64,000 nt of DNA from Paenibacillus sp. J31TS4 (GTDB taxonomy: Bacteria; Bacillota; Bacilli; Paenibacillales; NBRC-103111): assembly GCF_018403265.1 (NCBI RefSeq), contig NZ_BOSI01000004.1, positions 62,001 through 126,000 on the forward strand, read 5' to 3'. The notes below the pieces were generated by a model that did not search any database, was not told the DNA's origin, and saw nothing but the letters and a program-made list of their open reading frames with translations. Numbering within the stretch: position 1 is the first letter of the stretch; each line of letters opens with the position of its first letter. Position numbers and translations under genes: made by a program. Positions 16,613-24,837 of the stretch are shown here, one piece after another.

Positions 16613-18361
16613 CTACTGCTTCAGCGTCTTGACGAGCCGCTTGGCGACGCCGGTCGGCGTCTCGATCGTCTCGTATATATTCACCGTAATCGGATACGCA
16701 AGCTGCTCCGTCCGAAGGTCGGCAAAGGTGAACGTCTGCTGTCCGTCGATGATCCGATTCGCGCCCGTGAAGGAGCGTGTCTCCGAACCGAGCGTCCGGC
16801 CGAGAGAGTCGACGAGCTCGATCTCCATCTTGGAGAAATTCTGGTCCACGACAACCGTGTCCGTGCGCTCGAGGTCGAGATCCAGCTTCATCTTATAGGA
16901 ATAGTTCGGCAGGCCGGTCATGCTCTGGCCGATATTGGCCGAGATGGTCCAGTAATTCAGCTTCACCTGGAACGGGTAGAAGCTCATCGTATCTCCGTCG
17001 TCGGTCGACTCGGTGGCCGCTACGCGGACCGCTCCGAGCGTCGTTTTGTACGGAGCCGCCGAGACCGAATCCAGAAGGCGCAGGCCGAGCGTGCTGCCGT
17101 CCTCGGTTGCCGGAATGGCGAACGCGTAGCTGAATACATAGCCAAGATTCGGCATGATCGAAGCCGTGGAGGTCAGCTGCCTGGTCCCGGCGTACCGGAA
17201 GCCGTCCGCGCTTTGCAGCTCCGCCTGGAACGGCGGCACCGGCACCGGAATTTCTCCGCGGTTCGTCACTTTAAACTTGGCGATGGCGGTCTTGTAGCCT
17301 TCTCCGCTGTTCTCGTGCATCCGCAGCTCGATCATCGAGATGTCGACGTTCGATGGCACAAGGCCGCTGACGGGGTCCAGCTTGACGGGCGAGCCCGGCG
17401 TGTAGAGCGGCAGGCTGGTGATGGGCAGATTCTGCTGCTTGGGCAGCAGGACGTTCAGCCGCCCGATCGTGTACTGAAGAGGCGCGGGCTGCCCTTTGGC
17501 ATCCATCGTGACGAACGTCTCGGGCGTCAGCACGTTCAGGCTCTCCAGCGTCACGTTTTCCTTCAGCGGAATCGCGTAATGGAGATAGGACTTGCCGCCC
17601 GGCTCGATCTGCAACGCGTTCTGCTCGACGCGCTGGCCGGCGTAATTGCCGTCCTTGCCCTTGCCTTCGATCCGGAAATCCGGGACTGTCTCGCGGGAGC
17701 TGCCCGGATTGGTGACGAGGAACGTCACGGTCGCCGCGCGCCCCTGCTCGGTATAGGTCAAATCGTACTGCACCGGCTTGTAGACAAGCGGCGATTTGAG
17801 CGAAGGAATCGCGAACGCGTCTTCCCAGCCCTTGAGTGCGCCACTCTCCGTAATCTCCGCCTCGCTGCCCGTCCACTGGATATCTCCCACCGGAACGACC
17901 AGCTTATCGGTCTCTTGCTTGGGATAGACGTAAACGTCCACGTCGACCCAGGCAAGCTCGGTTACTTCGAACGAATCCATTCCGTCGACGCTGACGAGAT
18001 AGCTGAGCTCGATCTCTTCTCTTGCCTTGACGCTCCGTGCGTTGGCCGCGCTCGGCTGCAGGATGTATTCCATACCGTCGTCGGTCCTCACCCGCACGTC
18101 GTAATCGGGAACGCGAACGGCTTTGCCGCTGCCGTTCTTCATCCGCACGACGGCACCGATCTGCGCACCGTCCGGACTGCTCTCGTTCAGCACGCTCTTC
18201 ACGCTCACGGAGAGCTGGCTGTTCAACTGGTAATACGAAGTGCCGACCGAAGCCGTAGTCCCGGCTCCTTCCGAGGCAGCCGCCGGATAGACGGTGCCGA
18301 AGAGCGAGGCCGACAGGACGACGGCGGCGGCGGTTAGCTTCCAATTCTTGTTCGGTTTCAC
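16613..18361 (-). CDS. exported protein of unknown function, RND operon
   Basis: I do not recognise a named family. The 582-residue product begins with a Sec signal peptide (basic start, hydrophobic core, cleavage likely after PAAAS near residue 30). The rest is beta-rich and appears to contain three or four Ig-like sandwich units with similar phrases, for example ATVTFLVTNPGSSRETVPDF and AKFKVTNRGEIPVPVPPF, each describing a conserved strand with a turn. No catalytic motif, membrane anchor or sortase signal was seen. It starts 29 bases after the stop of the adaptor gene, so it is the third gene of an RND, adaptor, exported-protein operon and may work with the pump outside the membrane. Confidence 0.8.
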   Translation of the reverse strand: MKPNKNWKLTAAAVVLSASLFGTVYPAAASEGAGTTASVGTSYYQLNSQLSVSVKSVLNESSPDGAQIGAVVRMKNGSGKAVRVPDYDVRVRTDDGMEYILQPSAANARSVKAREEIELSYLVSVDGMDSFEVTELAWVDVDVYVYPKQETDKLVVPVGDIQWTGSEAEITESGALKGWEDAFAIPSLKSPLVYKPVQYDLTYTEQGRAATVTFLVTNPGSSRETVPDFRIEGKGKDGNYAGQRVEQNALQIEPGGKSYLHYAIPLKENVTLESLNVLTPETFVTMDAKGQPAPLQYTIGRLNVLLPKQQNLPITSLPLYTPGSPVKLDPVSGLVPSNVDISMIELRMHENSGEGYKTAIAKFKVTNRGEIPVPVPPFQAELQSADGFRYAGTRQLTSTASIMPNLGYVFSYAFAIPATEDGSTLGLRLLDSVSAAPYKTTLGAVRVAATESTDDGDTMSFYPFQVKLNYWTISANIGQSMTGLPNYSYKMKLDLDLERTDTVVVDQNFSKMEIELVDSLGRTLGSETRSFTGANRIIDGQQTFTFADLRTEQLAYPITVNIYETIETPTGVAKRLVKTLKQ

Positions 18362-18390
18362 GTAGTTTCCTCCCTGGCGTTCTATCGGCC

Positions 18391-19674
18391 TTACTTCGTT
18401 TCGGCTGGTTTGGCGACTTGTACCTTTTCCTTATCCTTGAGCTGGTGCTGCCCTGAGATGACGAGCTGCTCCCCTTCCTTTACGCCGGACAAAATCTCCT
18501 GATCCAGCTCCTGAATGCGGCCCAGCTCGACCTTGCGCTTCTCCACCGTATCCTGCTGAAGGACGAAGACATAGTTGTCGCTTCCCTCCCGAACGATGCT
18601 TGCGACGGGCACGGAGAGAACGTTGGTCTCCGCTTCGCCGTTCAGCAGCACCTGTACCCGCGTGCCGGGCTTTATGGCCTGATCGGCGTTATCCGCCTCG
18701 AGATTGAGCTCGAACGTCTTGGTCGAGGTGTTCATGATGTCGGCCAGGTACGTAATCTTGCCCGTCCGCTTCGTTCCATCACCCGCGATGTAGAAGGTCG
18801 CTTCCTGCTTACCGCGCAGCCAAGCGGCCGCCTGCTCAGTAAGATCGGCCTTGATCTTGGCCGGATTCATCTGCTGGATCTGCCCGATTGGGGTGCCCGG
18901 AGCGACCGTCATCTTTTCGACGACAGGCAGCTCCGTCAGCACGCCGCTGATCGGGGCGGTGATGACGTAATGGTCGAGGCTCCGCTCGATCTCCTGCACG
19001 CCGAGCCGGGACGATTGCAGCTGCACCTCCAGCGCGGCCAGCGAGTTGGTCTCTTCCATCGTCTTCAGCTTCTTCTTCTGAATGTCGATGTCCATCTTCT
19101 GGCTGTTCAACTGCGTCTCCGCCTGCTCCAGCTGCAGCTTCGTAATCAAGCCGTCATCGTAATCGTTGCGCAGCTTGTTGAAATTTTTCTGGGTATCGGC
19201 CAGCGCCTTCTCCATCTTCTCGATGGCGCTGCGCATCTCGTCGAGCCCGTTGCGGTAATCTTCCTTCGCCTTGTCCAGCTGGGCTTGGGCGCTCTTGATG
19301 CCGAGTTCCCCTTTCTCCTTCTGCAGGGCGATGTCCTTCGTGTCGATCCGGGCGATGACCTCGCCTTCCTTCACGGCATCGCCACGCTTCTTCAGCACCT
19401 GCACCACGTCGCCGTTTGCCTTGGCGATGACGTCCATCTGGAGCGAGGGGACGACCTCCGCCACCTGCTCGAGCGGCTCGCCGATCTTCTTCTTGACGAC
19501 CGGGGTAGTCTTGACCGGCTTCAGCTGATTCTCCTGGGCCGCCGCAGCGAGCGGCGGCTCCGTCTTGCCCGTGCAGCCCGCTAGGATAGCCACGCTTACA
19601 GCGACGGCGCAAGCGGCAGCAGCGGCCCGTTTATAGTTCAGCACATGCAACAATGATCCGTTCTGCTTCTTCAT
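18391..19674 (-). CDS. RND efflux adaptor (membrane fusion) lipoprotein
   Basis: This 427-residue protein has a signal peptide ending in the lipobox LAGC, then the usual adaptor layout: a lipoyl-like half (VIAKANGDVVQVLKKRGDAV), an alpha-helical hairpin of about 100 residues with heptads, the second lipoyl half (YVITAPISGVLTELPV), a beta-barrel and a membrane-proximal domain. It should link to the RND pump encoded just upstream. ATG 19672-19674 follows GGAGA at 7 bases. Gram-positive bacteria lack an outer-membrane channel, so this adaptor probably shapes substrate capture or release at the outer membrane face. Confidence 0.92.
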   Translation of the reverse strand: MKKQNGSLLHVLNYKRAAAAACAVAVSVAILAGCTGKTEPPLAAAAQENQLKPVKTTPVVKKKIGEPLEQVAEVVPSLQMDVIAKANGDVVQVLKKRGDAVKEGEVIARIDTKDIALQKEKGELGIKSAQAQLDKAKEDYRNGLDEMRSAIEKMEKALADTQKNFNKLRNDYDDGLITKLQLEQAETQLNSQKMDIDIQKKKLKTMEETNSLAALEVQLQSSRLGVQEIERSLDHYVITAPISGVLTELPVVEKMTVAPGTPIGQIQQMNPAKIKADLTEQAAAWLRGKQEATFYIAGDGTKRTGKITYLADIMNTSTKTFELNLEADNADQAIKPGTRVQVLLNGEAETNVLSVPVASIVREGSDNYVFVLQQDTVEKRKVELGRIQELDQEILSGVKEGEQLVISGQHQLKDKEKVQVAKPAETK

Positions 19675-19702
19675 GCTAGATTCTCCTTTATTCGTTCTTG
19701 CT

Positions 19703-22700
19703 TTAAGGCCTTGCCGCATTCTGCACCTGCGGCTGGGCAGCGGGTCGGCGGAACAGTCGGGCCATGCGCCGCTTGAAGCTCTCGATCAATTCGTACACGA
19801 TCGGCACGATTAGAAGCGTCAGCACCGTCGAAGTGGTGAGGCCGCCGATCACGACGACCGACAATCCTTTGGAAATGATCGTCCCCTTGGACATTCCGAG
19901 GGCGAGCGGCATCAGAGCGAGAATGGTCGCCCCGGCCGTCATGATGATCGGACGCAGCCGCGTCATGGCCGCTTCGACGAGCGCATCACGGACGGAATGG
20001 CCTTCCTCGCGCAGCTGCTGGACACGGTCGATCAGAACGATGGCGTTCGTGATGACAATCCCGATAAGCATCAGGAAGCCGATCAGCGAAGTAACGTTGA
20101 TGGATTCGCCCGTCACGAGAAGTCCGACGAGGCCGCCGATGACGGCGAGCGGCAGCGAGAACAGAATCGCGAACGGAGCGCTGGCATTGCCGAAAGCAAG
20201 CACCATGATCAAGTAGACGATGAAGATGGCGGCCGCCATGGCCACGAACATCTGGGCGAAGCCTTCGGCCATGTCGTCGGAGATACCGGAGACTTCCCGG
20301 CTGACGCCGGACGGCAGCTCCAGCTTGTCAAGCTCCGCCGAGACCTTCTTGCTGACACCGCCCTTGTCGGCGCTCTCGATCTTGGCGCTGATGCTGAGGA
20401 CCTGGCTCTGGTTCTCCCGGCTGATCGAGACCGGCGCTTCCACCTGACGGATTTTGGCGATCTCGTTCAGGTACAGCTTGGCGCCTGTCGGAGCCGTAAT
20501 CTGCAGACGGCCGATCTTGTCGACCGAGTTAATGTCCTGCTCGTTCAGCTGAACCTTCGTTTCGTACAGAACGTTATCGAATTTGAGATCGCCGAGGCTG
20601 CGTTCACCGATCCAGCCGTTCACGGTTTCGAGCACCTGGGCGGAGGTCATGCCGTAGAGACGCGCCTTGTTTTGGTCGACGGTAATCTCCACCTCGGTTT
20701 TGGACTCGCTCAGGCTATCCTTGATGGAGCTCAGCTCCGGGAATTCCTTCATCTTCTCTTCCACGATGGCCGCGGCCTGCTTCAGCACGAGCTGGTCATC
20801 GCCCTTGAGCTTATAGGAGAAGTCCGTACCGCCTCCTCCATCGCCTCCGAAGCTGATCAGCGAGCCGTCGACCGTCGAGCCTTTGGGAAGCTCGTATAGA
20901 ATCTTCTCTTTGTACGTCTTGAGCGCGGCTTTGGCATCGGTCACCTCGGACGCCTCAGCGAACAGGGTCGCCTTGTAAGGCACCCGGTCCTTGGTGAAAT
21001 CGTAGCCGATCAGCGATTCGATACCGGTGAACATCGGATTGCCGGCGTTGTCCTTGGTCTCTCCGAGGAGCGCTTCGATCTCCTTCACCTTGGCATCCAT
21101 CAGCTCGAGCGATGTTTCGCGCGGCATCTTGATCTGGAACAGCATCTGCTTATCCGCTTCGCTCTCCGGCATGAAGGTGCTGGCGAGCTGCGGCACGATC
21201 AGGATCAGGGAGGCGAAGAACAGGATAGCCGCCATGCCCATTGTCTTGAACCGGTGCTTGAGCGACCAAAGCAAAATCTTCTTGTACCGTCTCGTTACCG
21301 GCCCTTCCGCATGCTCGACGTGCTTGATGCTCGCACTGCGCATCACCATCAGCTTGGCAAGCATCGGGATGACGGTCAGCGCGACGAGCAGCGAGGACAG
21401 CAGAGCCACGCCCAGCGTAATCGCAAACGGGCGGAACACTTCGCCGACGACGCCCGTCACGAACGCGATCGGACCGAAGACGCCGACCGTTGTAATCGTC
21501 GAGGACGTAATGGCGGAGGAGACCTGCTTGGTCGCGTACAAAATGACGGACTCGTTGCGCTCCTGCGCCTTCTGCAGCTGGCTGTAGATGTTCTCAATGA
21601 CGACGATGGCGTCGTCCACGACCCGGCCGATGGCGATCGCCATGCCGCCGAGCGTCATGATGTTCAGCGAGATGCCGAGCGGCGCCATGAACAGCAGCGT
21701 AATGACGATCGACAGCGGGATCGAGACGAGAACGATCAACGTCATGCGGATATTGCGCAGGAACAGCAAAATCATCAGGGAGGCGAGTGCCGCGCCGAGC
21801 GCGCCCTCCCGCACCATCCCGTTAATGGAATGCTTGATATCGACCGCCGAGTTGTAGACGGTATGGAACGCAATGTTCGGCTGCGTTGTCTTCCATCCGG
21901 CAATCAGGGCGTCCGCCGCATCGGCGAACTCTACCGCGTTGGCTTCCTTCGTCTTGTACAGATGGACCCCGATCGCCGGCTTGCCGTCGAGCCGGGCGAG
22001 GAATGTCGATTCGTTGATCGCCTCCACTCGGGCGAGCTGCTTCAGGAGGATCGTCTCGCCTTTGCCGGTCATCAGCTTGAGCTGGTCCAGGCTGTAGATG
22101 GTGTCGAGCTCTCCTTTAATCCGCACCATCTGGGTATTGCCGTTGAATTCCACCGAGCCGGCCGGGCTCTCCGTCAGAGCGGCCTGTATGTAACCCGTCA
22201 CCTGGCTGGGCGTAAAGCCGTACTTGTTCACCGCGTCGGCATCGAGCTTGATCGTCAGTGTCGCTTCCTGGTTGCCGATGGAGTCGACGTGGTCAATGCC
22301 CTTCAGCGAATTGAAGCCCGGCAGAATGACATCCTTGTAGAGCTTGTCGAGCTCCGCCTGGTTCATTCCGTTCTCGCCGTAGACCGCCATGTAGTAGACG
22401 GGCTGCGAGGCAAAGCCGATCGTCTCGACCCGCGGCTTCTCCGCCGCCTGGGGCAGCTTGACATTGGCAATCAGGCTCTCGATGTCCTTCTTGACATCGT
22501 CCGGCTTTTTGTCCTGCTCGAGCTCAAGAATGATCGAGGAGAAATTGTCGCTTGACGTGCTCGTCAGCGTCTTCAATCCCTCCAGGCTCGAAACCGACTT
22601 CTCCAGCGGCTTGGTCACCTGCTCCAGAATATCCTTGGGTGGCGCCAAATACTGGGTGTTCACCATCACGATCGGGAACGAAATATCGGGCATGCTCTCG

Positions 22701-22804
22701 ACCTTGAGCGTTGACGAGGCATAGATCCCTCCGCCCAGCAGCAGCAGCGACAGGATGATGATCGCCGCCACGTTCTTCATTGAAAAGCTAGTTAACTTCC
22801 CCAT
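19703..22804 (-). CDS. RND efflux transporter (HAE1/SwrC-like)
   Basis: A 1033-residue RND pump with twelve membrane helices and two large extracytoplasmic domains, like AcrB and B. subtilis SwrC (YerP). The first helix region is ISFPIVMVN after residue 40, and the fourth helix region contains the proton-relay acids in IAIGRVVDDAIVVIENIY. A repeat of the fold in the second half (GLVGLLVTGESINVTSLIGF) confirms two-fold symmetry. ATG 22802-22804 follows GGAGGA at 8 bases; an upstream 67-codon extension is not supported. It heads an operon with the adaptor (28-base gap) and the exported protein. SwrC exports surfactin in Bacillus; the substrate here is unknown, perhaps a lipopeptide or toxic amphiphile. 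Confidence 0.95.
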   Translation of the reverse strand: MGKLTSFSMKNVAAIIILSLLLLGGGIYASSTLKVESMPDISFPIVMVNTQYLAPPKDILEQVTKPLEKSVSSLEGLKTLTSTSSDNFSSIILELEQDKKPDDVKKDIESLIANVKLPQAAEKPRVETIGFASQPVYYMAVYGENGMNQAELDKLYKDVILPGFNSLKGIDHVDSIGNQEATLTIKLDADAVNKYGFTPSQVTGYIQAALTESPAGSVEFNGNTQMVRIKGELDTIYSLDQLKLMTGKGETILLKQLARVEAINESTFLARLDGKPAIGVHLYKTKEANAVEFADAADALIAGWKTTQPNIAFHTVYNSAVDIKHSINGMVREGALGAALASLMILLFLRNIRMTLIVLVSIPLSIVITLLFMAPLGISLNIMTLGGMAIAIGRVVDDAIVVIENIYSQLQKAQERNESVILYATKQVSSAITSSTITTVGVFGPIAFVTGVVGEVFRPFAITLGVALLSSLLVALTVIPMLAKLMVMRSASIKHVEHAEGPVTRRYKKILLWSLKHRFKTMGMAAILFFASLILIVPQLASTFMPESEADKQMLFQIKMPRETSLELMDAKVKEIEALLGETKDNAGNPMFTGIESLIGYDFTKDRVPYKATLFAEASEVTDAKAALKTYKEKILYELPKGSTVDGSLISFGGDGGGGTDFSYKLKGDDQLVLKQAAAIVEEKMKEFPELSSIKDSLSESKTEVEITVDQNKARLYGMTSAQVLETVNGWIGERSLGDLKFDNVLYETKVQLNEQDINSVDKIGRLQITAPTGAKLYLNEIAKIRQVEAPVSISRENQSQVLSISAKIESADKGGVSKKVSAELDKLELPSGVSREVSGISDDMAEGFAQMFVAMAAAIFIVYLIMVLAFGNASAPFAILFSLPLAVIGGLVGLLVTGESINVTSLIGFLMLIGIVITNAIVLIDRVQQLREEGHSVRDALVEAAMTRLRPIIMTAGATILALMPLALGMSKGTIISKGLSVVVIGGLTTSTVLTLLIVPIVYELIESFKRRMARLFRRPAAQPQVQNAARP

Positions 22805-23178
22805 CCGGTTTGTTCCTCCATCCTTCCTCAACCCGCAATCTCTCTGTCTCTCCCAGCATACCAGCACGGTCGCCGGTCGACAGGTGGAGAAAGTCATATC
22901 TTGGTAATAATCCCGGTCATACCTTTGCCTGTGACTCCGGCCGCAGTTCGGGCCCCGCCCCGTAATACCGCCAATATTCCTTCCCGGCCACAGCCCTGTC
23001 CTCACCGATGAGAACTGCGGCTAACGACAGCGGCCTGGCGGCAGGCAGCCGCGCCTCAGAGCGGCGCCCATTTTATCTTAATACGGACCTGTTCAACCGA
23101 TCACCATTTTCTTCCTCTACAAATCAAGGAGGTTTTGTGAATAGACGCCTCCGCCTGGCACGTTCTCTGCCGCCGGAC
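22805..23178. other. intergenic stretch upstream of the RND operon
   Basis: No gene is supported. The RND promoter should lie here but I saw no convincing -35/-10 pair; an open frame continuing upstream of the RND start lacks a ribosome binding site. Confidence 0.5.
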
Positions 23179-23216
23179 AAAAAAACTGCCTCCAACCGGG
23201 ATCGGTTGAAGGCAGT
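23178..23216 (-). terminator. intrinsic terminator of the first GDPD gene
   Basis: On the minus strand ACTGCCTTCAACC pairs with GGTTGGAGGCAGT and is followed by seven T residues, about 10 bases after the stop. Confidence 0.93.
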
Positions 23217-23226
23217 GGAGGAGGAG

Positions 23227-23955
23227 CTACAGGCTGTCGACTACTTCGCGCAGGAAGCCCGGCTTATCCGAGATCATCCCGGACACGCCGCACGCCGCCA
23301 GCTTCTCCATATCTTCGCGGTGATTGACCGTCCAGACGTAGACCTTGAAGCCGGCCGCGACCGACTCCCGGATGTCCTCGCAAGGAATGTACTTGTATCC
23401 CGGATGGAGCGAAGTGAGCGGAATCGGGTAGCTCTCCGCGAACTGACGGTGCGAGAGAAAATCATGGGCGTACAGAGCGCCGACCTTGATCTCGGGGTCG
23501 ATCTCGCGCAGCCGGGCCAGCGTCTTGTGGAAGAAAGAGGATACAACCACGCTGTCCAGACGGTTATGACGCCGGATCAGCTCCGCCAAAACCGGCTCGA
23601 TCGCGCCGCCATAGCTTTCCTTCAGCTCGATGTTGAGCAGCATGTCGGCCGGCGCGAGCGCGAAAACTTCCTCCAGCGTAGGAACCTTCTCGCCGGCGAA
23701 CTTCTCGTCGAACCAGCTGCCGGCATCGAGCTGCCGCAGCTCCTCCAGCGTCATGTCGCGGATCGCTCCCGTTCCGTTCGTCGTCCGGTCGACCTTGGCG
23801 TCGTGGCAGACGACGATTTGGTTGTCCTTGGTCAGATGAATATCGAATTCAATCCCTTCACAGCCTTGTTCGATGCCGATGCGCATAGCAACCAGCGTGT
23901 TCTCGGGCGCTTCGGAGGAAGCCCCCCGGTGAGCGATAACCAATGGCTTGTTCAT
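23227..23955 (-). CDS. glycerophosphodiester phosphodiesterase (GDPD family)
   Basis: This 242-residue GDPD hydrolyses glycerophosphodiesters to glycerol-3-phosphate and an alcohol. It shows IAHRGASSEAPENTLVAM near the start (HRG and EN motifs), the metal and catalytic residues EFDIHLTKD, and the HDAKVDRTTNGTG segment. No signal peptide is present, so it acts in the cytoplasm, resembling UgpQ rather than secreted GlpQ. The ribosome binding site AAGGAGAGAAG precedes ATG 23953-23955. It has its own promoter and carries the same leader element as the UgpB-like importer, so import and cleavage of glycerophosphodiesters may be turned on together. A second GDPD lies at 54369-55124. Confidence 0.93.
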   Translation of the reverse strand: MNKPLVIAHRGASSEAPENTLVAMRIGIEQGCEGIEFDIHLTKDNQIVVCHDAKVDRTTNGTGAIRDMTLEELRQLDAGSWFDEKFAGEKVPTLEEVFALAPADMLLNIELKESYGGAIEPVLAELIRRHNRLDSVVVSSFFHKTLARLREIDPEIKVGALYAHDFLSHRQFAESYPIPLTSLHPGYKYIPCEDIRESVAAGFKVYVWTVNHREDMEKLAACGVSGMISDKPGFLREVVDSL

Positions 23956-23995
23956 TAATCTTCTCTCCTTGGGTTTGGCCAGGCCCTGTTTCCAT

Positions 23996-24080
23996 AAAAA
24001 AAACGATGAGCTTTCAGCACCAACCGCCCACTTCGCTTAGGAAGCGGGGCCGGTCGCCGAAAGGTTCTCTCATCGTCTCC
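23996..24080 (-). promoter_or_regulatory. conserved leader element with terminator, copy 3 (before GDPD)
   Basis: On the minus strand the element opens GGAGACGATGAGAGAACC. CGATGAG near the start pairs with CTCATCG at the end, and this closing helix is followed by eight T residues. Further inner arms CTTTC/GAAAG extend it. It begins only about 15-25 bases after the predicted transcription start. Confidence 0.78.
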
Positions 24081-24104
24081 ACCTTAGGCCGTTATTTTTC
24101 CTTA

Positions 24105-24133
24105 ATTATTGCCCCGCCGCGACCCAGCGTCAA
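24105..24133 (-). promoter_or_regulatory. sigma-A promoter of the first GDPD gene
   Basis: On the minus strand TTGACG (24128-24133) and AATAAT (24105-24110) are separated by 17 bases. The -35 box overlaps the stop codon of the upstream NUDIX gene. Confidence 0.72.
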
Positions 24134-24618
24134 TCCGGGATTTGGGGAATATTCGGGAGAGAGCGCGGCTCAACCCCGCCCATCCCCAGCTTTTGGGCCT
24201 TTTCTTCCGCTAACCTCAGTATTTCTAGCCGGGGACCCGCCCCCTCAAGCGTCCTCACCATAAGCCCGGCCGTCTCGAAGGAGCTGACGACCCGCCCGCT
24301 CGTCTCGAACCCGTCCGGCATCGGGACGAGGCGGTCCACCTCGGCGACAAAATAGACGGTATACGTATCGGTGCTCGCCCAATGCCAGCAGGCGACGGGA
24401 ACCCGCTCCGCCTTGAGCAGCAGGCCCGCCTCCTCCACCGTCTCCCGGTCGAGTGCCTCCATCGGCGTCTCGGTTCCTTCCACCCGTCCGCCCACCGTCG
24501 TCAGCCGTGACTCGTTGCGGTCCCACACCATGACAATGGCACCGTCCCCCGCAAGCGGAATGGCATGCACGCCCGCAATCCGTTTGTCCCGGGGGAGCTC
24601 CTCAATCGGAATCAGCAT
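24130..24618 (-). CDS. NUDIX hydrolase
   Basis: This 162-residue cytoplasmic enzyme has a complete Nudix box in GGRVEGTETPMEALDRETVE and the following EAG, near residues 43-65, with the REXXEE core that binds metal. Such enzymes cleave a nucleoside diphosphate linked to another group; the substrate is not predictable. It sits just upstream of the first GDPD gene on the same strand, but the GDPD has its own promoter and leader, so the two are probably separate units. Confidence 0.88.
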   Translation of the reverse strand: MLIPIEELPRDKRIAGVHAIPLAGDGAIVMVWDRNESRLTTVGGRVEGTETPMEALDRETVEEAGLLLKAERVPVACWHWASTDTYTVYFVAEVDRLVPMPDGFETSGRVVSSFETAGLMVRTLEGAGPRLEILRLAEEKAQKLGMGGVEPRSLPNIPQIPD

Positions 24619-24719
24619 CGCTTCGCCTCCCTCTCTTCCTTCTTTACTCTAATCAGCTTATCCGGAGCCACTGGTTCTCCTGCTCCTCGCCCGTGAACAT
24701 TCTTTGAACCTCTCCATGA

Positions 24720-24747
24720 CAAAGCCGGCTTCCCGGAGGAAGCCGGC
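24720..24747 (-). terminator. intrinsic terminator of the PBP1A gene
   Basis: On the minus strand GCCGGCTTCC, a 4-base loop and GGAAGCCGGC are followed by TTTGTC. The T-run is short but the stem is strong and close to the stop. Confidence 0.7.
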
Positions 24748-24837
24748 CGTAACGGCAGATGGGACGGCATGGCTGCCGGAGCGTGCCGTCCTTTTCAATC
24801 AAGTGCTGCAGCAGGGGGAACTCTCTGCTGTGTCCGG

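Noticed and set aside
19703-23005. Longer RND frame with 67 extra N-terminal residues
   Set aside because: The extra part is not membrane-like or conserved in pattern, and ATG 22804 has a strong ribosome binding site.
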